A stretch of 60,000 nucleotides of DNA from Owenia fusiformis (taxonomy: Eukaryota; Annelida; Polychaeta; Sabellida; Oweniidae). Positions 59,101-60,000 of this stretch are shown piece after piece. Position 1 is the stretch's first letter, and each line of letters starts with the position of its first letter. Position numbers and translations under genes: made by a program. The DNA is taken from NCBI GenBank assembly GCA_903813345.2, contig CAIIXF020000002.1, positions 3,264,001-3,324,000 on the forward strand. Reading direction: 5' to 3'. Under the pieces are notes generated by a model. It was not told the origin of the DNA. It ran no database searches and was given only the letters and a program-made list of their open reading frames with translations.

Positions 59101-60000
59101 ATATTATAATGTGCCCAAATTTATAAAATGTATCCTAATATTGAACTATTCCTCTATTATTAAAGGATTACTGATAGTGTTCAATTGTGCATTTCAAACA
59201 CTTATTGGATGTCATTGATTTCACTGTAGCTCCCTCTGGCGTAAAGACCCCAGTTTAAAATGCAACTGCAGGCCCGTAGCCTGACCCCCCCCCCCTTGGG
59301 AAATTCTGGCTACGGGCCTGAACTGGACACATAAAAAATTAAGAACATGAATGTAGGTCCAAGAAAAACATTTTTAAATATAATGAATAAAATGATATTT
59401 TTCTGATTTAGGACTGCCCATTCAGTATGGCGGACAGTGTTGGAACAGACAGATACAGTTGCTAAGCAACGACTAGAACATGCAGAAACAATCTTGCAAA
59501 GTATTCACGAACCTGTAAAACAAGTTAGGACCAATAAGGGACAACAGGCTAAGAAGGTGAGTACTATTAAGATATAAAGCACAGCGAGGCAATTATTTTT
59601 ACATTTTTATTTCATTTTTGATTTTATCAAGAATAGGTAAATCAAACTGATTTAAGACTTTTTGGACAACCCTCGTATGTACACATATATATGTTGTAAC
59701 AATAGCATGAATTTCCTTATTTAAAATGTCATAATTTGTTCTCCTGTTACAACTGTACAAAACTTGAATTACTCCCAAACTGTCAATGAAATGGTCAAAT
59801 CTCAGACAGAGTATTCAAAGGAGGAACACCTTTCCCACAATTCAATTTTGAAATATACTCTTGGTATCCTTCTAGGTGTTCGATCAAGTTAAAGTCTTAC
59901 AAAATGAAATCTCCCAAACTGTCAATGAAATGGTCAAATCTCAGACAGGGTACTCAAAGGAGGAACACCTTTCCCACAATTCAATTTTGAAATATACTCT
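38133..60000 (+). CDS. FCHSD2: FCHSD/Nervous wreck-type F-BAR protein, 5' part (runs off the window)
   Basis: Exons are 38133-38153 (MQPPPRK), 38988-39085, 44604-44649, 51542-51633, an optional 52618-52632, 59412-59556 and 59876 onward; all are GT-AG and phases match. The joined product begins MQPPPRKVKPAVQLKNNHAE, contains EYDLLEDIRNFSKQRSTIEK, DYAQALSKLANQYL, HSVWRTVLEQTDTVAKQR and VFDQVKVLQNEISQTV. This is the first part of an F-BAR domain in the order and with the MQPPPRKVK start typical of FCHSD1/FCHSD2. Such proteins bind curved membrane through F-BAR and recruit actin-nucleation factors through two SH3 domains; the SH3 part is outside the window. About 176 residues are seen, with introns of up to 7.8 kb filled with transposons. 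Which vertebrate paralogue it corresponds to cannot be told. Sequence from about 59911 onward is tandemly duplicated just upstream. Confidence 0.88.
38457..38570. repeat. Short inverted-repeat element in FCHSD intron 1
   Basis: ATTCGCAAA...TGATGGGTGAC at the left pairs with GTCACCCATCA...TTTGCGAT at the right. About 114 bases in all, probably a MITE. Confidence 0.6.
39357..39538. mobile_element. CAGTAAAACC MITE (pogo-like), TA-flanked
   Basis: Starts CAGTAAAACCTGTCTTATCT, ends GGTTTCACTG and is flanked by TA on both sides. The interior reads as alternating GAACAC/GTGTTCA segments. The CAGT ends with TA duplication fit the pogo/Tc1 group. Confidence 0.8.
39539..40209. other. FCHSD intron DNA
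   Basis: AT-rich; nothing recognised. Confidence 0.45.
40219..40595 (+). mobile_element. TACCCT-ended element, 377-bp copy with 9-bp target duplication
   Basis: Starts TACCCTGCGTGCAGAGTCTA and ends GCAAAGGGTA, flanked by TGGAATGTC on both sides (40210-40218 and 40596-40604). The interior is less AT-rich than its surroundings and has a CRE-like TGATGACGTAAG and a TATATAG box near 40440-40475. No ORF is present. Its ends match 21095-21195. A 9-bp duplication is compatible with Mutator-like or Merlin-like transposition, but the inverted ends are only about 6 bp long. Confidence 0.85.
40605..41327. other. FCHSD intron DNA
   Basis: No recognisable feature. Confidence 0.45.
41330..41522. mobile_element. 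CAGTAAAACC MITE (pogo-like), second copy
   Basis: CAGTAAAACCTGTCTAATCT at the left, GGTTTTACTG at the right, TA on both flanks. Confidence 0.8.
41876..42574. mobile_element. CAGTAAAACC MITE (pogo-like) split by a hAT-type insertion
   Basis: Left end CAGTAAAACCTCTATATCCA at 41876, right end GGTTTTACTG at 42565-42574, TA flanks. Without the nested element and one copy of its 8-bp duplication it would be about 149 bp, close to its relatives. Confidence 0.85.
41943..42484. mobile_element. hAT-type non-autonomous element nested in the MITE
   Basis: Left end CAGGATGGAGCATAAGG and right end GGTTATGCTCCACCCTG pair at 15 of 17 bases. An exact 8-bp duplication TTTACAGT flanks it (41935-41942 and 42485-42492). 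Interior segments repeat GGTGGTCCGTTTGAAAA and ACTGGTC. CAGGR ends plus an 8-bp duplication are hallmarks of hAT. No transposase ORF is present. Confidence 0.9.
42806..43013. mobile_element. CAGGCCCGTAGCCAGG-family MITE, copy 1
   Basis: CAGGCCCATATCCAGG at the left and GGCTATGGGCCTG at the right, with ACTTTTT and CCCCCTTGG segments inside. Same family as 44726-44907, 50656-50819, 55019-55195 and 59269-59320. Confidence 0.8.
43211..43371. mobile_element. Older CAGTAAAACC-type MITE relative
   Basis: Ends are decayed, but the interior repeats GTGTTCCACTTATAGAG four times and finishes with TTTTTACTGTA. A tandem GAGGTGTTCCACTTATA has expanded inside. Confidence 0.55.
43744..44148. mobile_element. 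Foldback element with inverted arms of about 80 bp
   Basis: The left arm from GGTTCAGCTGGAAAATAACA to GAAGGCATGTGT (43744-43831) pairs with the right arm from ACACATGCCTTTATAG to CCAGCTGTACC (44063-44148) with few mismatches. The middle has no supported gene. No clear target duplication is seen, so the family is unassigned. Confidence 0.85.
44149..44603. other. FCHSD intron DNA
   Basis: AT-rich, ends at the acceptor of the 44604 exon. Nothing else seen. Confidence 0.45.
44726..44907. mobile_element. CAGGCCCGTAGCCAGG-family MITE, copy 2
   Basis: CAGGCCTGTAGCCAGG at the left and CCCTGGCTACGGGC at the right, with a GGGGGTTCACTTTGG interior. Confidence 0.8.
44908..46911. other. FCHSD intron DNA
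   Basis: AT-rich; apart from the 15-bp tandem repeat at 45641-45715 nothing is recognised. Confidence 0.45.
45641..45715 (+). repeat. 15-bp tandem repeat
   Basis: Five copies of TTTTGCCCCACCTAT with minor variants. Confidence 0.9.
46916..47608 (+). mobile_element. piggyBac-like element, internally deleted (693 bp)
   Basis: Flanked by TTAA on both sides (46912-46915 and 47609-47612). The left end CCTTTAGCGTGCTGCC and right end GGCAGCATGGTAAAGG are inverted with two mismatches. TTAA target sites and CCYTT ends are diagnostic of piggyBac. A subterminal GCCGGCGGACTCGTCCGCCG region is itself repeated. It retains a short ORF (47175-47273), but the rest of the transposase is missing. Confidence 0.9.
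47175..47273 (+). pseudogene. N-terminal remnant of a piggyBac-type transposase
   Basis: ATG 47175 opens an acidic 32-codon frame (MVDKYDHNENVEEMDYDFEL...) that stops at TAG 47273. An acidic start is common in piggyBac transposases. Downstream, DSDQTKRRSGGFRR-like residues can be read in another frame, so the reading frame was probably longer and is now broken. No catalytic DDD core remains. Confidence 0.55.
47613..49788. other. FCHSD intron DNA
   Basis: AT-rich. A weak inverted pair lies around CCTCCCCCCACTACTT / GTAGTAGGGGAAGGC (48616-48686). The minus-strand ORF at 47942-48169 has no recognisable domain. Confidence 0.45.
49789..50110 (+). repeat. Degenerate repeats and a short palindrome
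   Basis: TATGTCACCACCAAAAAGTG (49790-49809), continuing GTGACATA, is a near-perfect palindrome. It is followed by about ten loose copies of a TTGTCATAGCGACTCTATA unit. Confidence 0.75.
50111..50655. other. FCHSD intron DNA
   Basis: Nothing recognisable. Confidence 0.45.
50656..50819. mobile_element. CAGGCCCGTAGCCAGG-family MITE, copy 3 (left end lost)
   Basis: The right end CCCCCCTGGCTACGGGCC is present and the interior GGGGGTTCACTTT segments match the family, but the left terminus is missing. Confidence 0.7.
50820..51541. other. FCHSD intron DNA
   Basis: Ends at the acceptor of the 51542 exon. The ORFs at 51104-51671 have no recognised domain; one overlaps the true exon. Confidence 0.45.
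51686..52220 (+). repeat. 32-bp minisatellite, about 16 copies
   Basis: Unit TTTGCCTAGTAACCATTTGC plus CTCAATGCCCAC, with block-wise variants (GACCATTT, CTACTATG). Lies about 50 bases after an FCHSD exon. Confidence 0.95.
52618..52632 (+). other. Candidate 15-nt microexon of FCHSD
   Basis: GAAGTTAAATGGAAG is preceded by an acceptor (ATAATAG) and followed by a strong donor GTAAGTG. It is a multiple of three and keeps phase 2 on both sides, so inclusion inserts KLNGR between the 51542 and 59412 exons. TGCTGC lies 10-15 bases upstream, in the position of UGC enhancers of SRRM4-dependent neural microexons. It is not proven to be spliced in. Confidence 0.5.
52633..55018. other. FCHSD intron DNA
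   Basis: AT-rich, no feature recognised. ORFs here are short and lack domains. Confidence 0.45.
55019..55195. mobile_element. CAGGCCCGTAGCCAGG-family MITE, copy 4 (right end lost)
   Basis: The left end GGCCTGTAGCCAGGGG and interior match copies 1 and 2; the right terminus is decayed. Confidence 0.7.
55665..56620 (+). repeat. Two copies of the GCAGCAGGC dispersed repeat
   Basis: A diverged copy at 55665-55790 and a better one at 56440-56620, the latter matching 33200-33385. The sequence between them has no recognised feature. Confidence 0.65.
56715..56846. repeat. Long hairpin beside the recombinase-like ORF
   Basis: The left arm ACAATTATTGACCTCTCCAG, through GGTTTACTGTCAAAATTATA, pairs with a right arm ending GGAGAGGTCTATAATTGT; only a loop of about 10 bases separates them. 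It is probably a transposon end folded on itself. Confidence 0.85.
56851..57141 (-). CDS. Crypton/KIAA1958-type recombinase N-terminal fragment (mobile element)
   Basis: A 96-codon frame on the minus strand. The second ATG (57117, AAAATGGCCGCC) has a strong start context. Residues VEDEDIISLLESKDSQHTKK, NLKLCTKLLVDFAQ and ELTADILKYNM resemble the helical N-terminal DNA-binding part found in Crypton-like tyrosine recombinases and in host proteins derived from them. The frame ends at the edge of the hairpin, so the catalytic part is missing. It lies antisense within an FCHSD intron. The assignment is by pattern only. Confidence 0.4.
   Translation of the reverse strand: MTSLSDDKMAAASTSRFKNVEDEDIISLLESKDSQHTKKNLKLCTKLLVDFAQESNLTPLSELTADILKYNMNVSRVWIQLQVNFKGQKNLRYSSD
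57360..57515 (+). repeat. Dispersed repeat, second copy of 32935-33130
   Basis: Shares GTGCAAAATTCTCATTT, GGTGCAAGCC and CCCACTTGCTTTAATGCTGG with the EPS15 intron copy. Confidence 0.8.
57588..57680 (+). repeat. 21-bp tandem repeat
   Basis: Four copies of CACATATTAGAAACCTTGAC, the last shortened. Confidence 0.9.
58128..58925 (+). repeat. Higher-order tandem array, unit of about 210 bp
   Basis: Each unit holds TAGAACCATCAATCATAGGT followed by TAGGATTGAAAA, a TCTTGCAGTATTTGCATTTC segment, and one to three ATACAGGGTGTCCTATTAAT plus AGAGCCAATTACAT subrepeats. About four units are visible, the last one degenerate. Confidence 0.9.
59269..59320. mobile_element. CAGGCCCGTAGCC MITE reduced to its ends (52 bp)
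   Basis: CAGGCCCGTAGCC, a C-run, then TGGCTACGGGCCTG. The left and right 13 bases are exact inverses and almost all of the interior has been lost. Confidence 0.85.
59772..60000 (+). repeat. 139-bp tandem duplication across FCHSD coding sequence
   Basis: 59772-59861 recurs at 59911-60000 with two differences (GACAGAGTATTC versus GACAGGGTACTC). The second copy contains FCHSD codons (SQTVNEMVKSQTGYSKEEHL), so the first copy places an extra, unspliced-looking copy of exon sequence in the preceding intron. The right limit is outside the window. Confidence 0.95.

Overview
The window is AT-rich animal nuclear DNA. Genes are split by GT-AG introns, introns are long, and the space between exons is crowded with small inverted-repeat transposons, minisatellites and old dispersed repeats. 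The proteins recognised (an EPS15 endocytic adaptor, an F-BAR protein of the FCHSD/Nervous wreck family, an ANL-type acyl-CoA synthetase, and a secreted PAN-FN3-NHL protein) fit a bilaterian invertebrate. The repeat style resembles a marine invertebrate such as an echinoderm, hemichordate, lancelet, mollusc or brachiopod, but I cannot name the species.

Layout. 1-549 is the last exon of an NHL beta-propeller gene. 12839-15196 holds a complete-looking three-exon paralogue (signal peptide, PAN/apple-like, FN3, NHL). The two genes share homologous 3' flanks, so they are a local tandem duplication. Between and after them (1.5-12.5 kb and 15.7-21.7 kb) lie MITEs, hairpins, a tRNA-like fragment, a LINE remnant and a set of diverged repeat blocks (a-e) that recur at about 6-11 kb and 18.6-21.6 kb in a different order and orientation. 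22297-24759 is an acyl-CoA synthetase of two coding exons with a one-base frameshift in its ATP-binding loop. 25.6-27.6 kb is a small two-exon zinc-finger-like ORF between inverted arms, running into a 28-bp minisatellite. 31405-36041 is an EPS15-type gene with a 16-DPF tail but no visible first EH domain. 38133 to the window end is the 5' part of an FCHSD gene spread over more than 21 kb, whose introns carry most of the transposon insertions.

How the genes relate. EPS15 and FCHSD both act in clathrin-mediated endocytosis and membrane bending and lie on the same strand about 2 kb apart. I see no evidence that this adjacency is functional. The NHL genes look extracellular or membrane-bound, and the synthetase is metabolic.

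Most informative oddities: a candidate 15-nt in-frame microexon in the FCHSD F-BAR region with a UGC motif just upstream; a short TACCCT-ended element present twice, each time with a perfect 9-bp target duplication; a hAT-type element (8-bp duplication) nested inside a TA-flanked pogo-like MITE; an internally deleted piggyBac-like element that keeps the transposase start codon; a triplicated splice-donor block; and the synthetase frameshift. No wholly new system is evident. The candidates for novelty are the mobile-element families and the PAN-FN3-NHL architecture.
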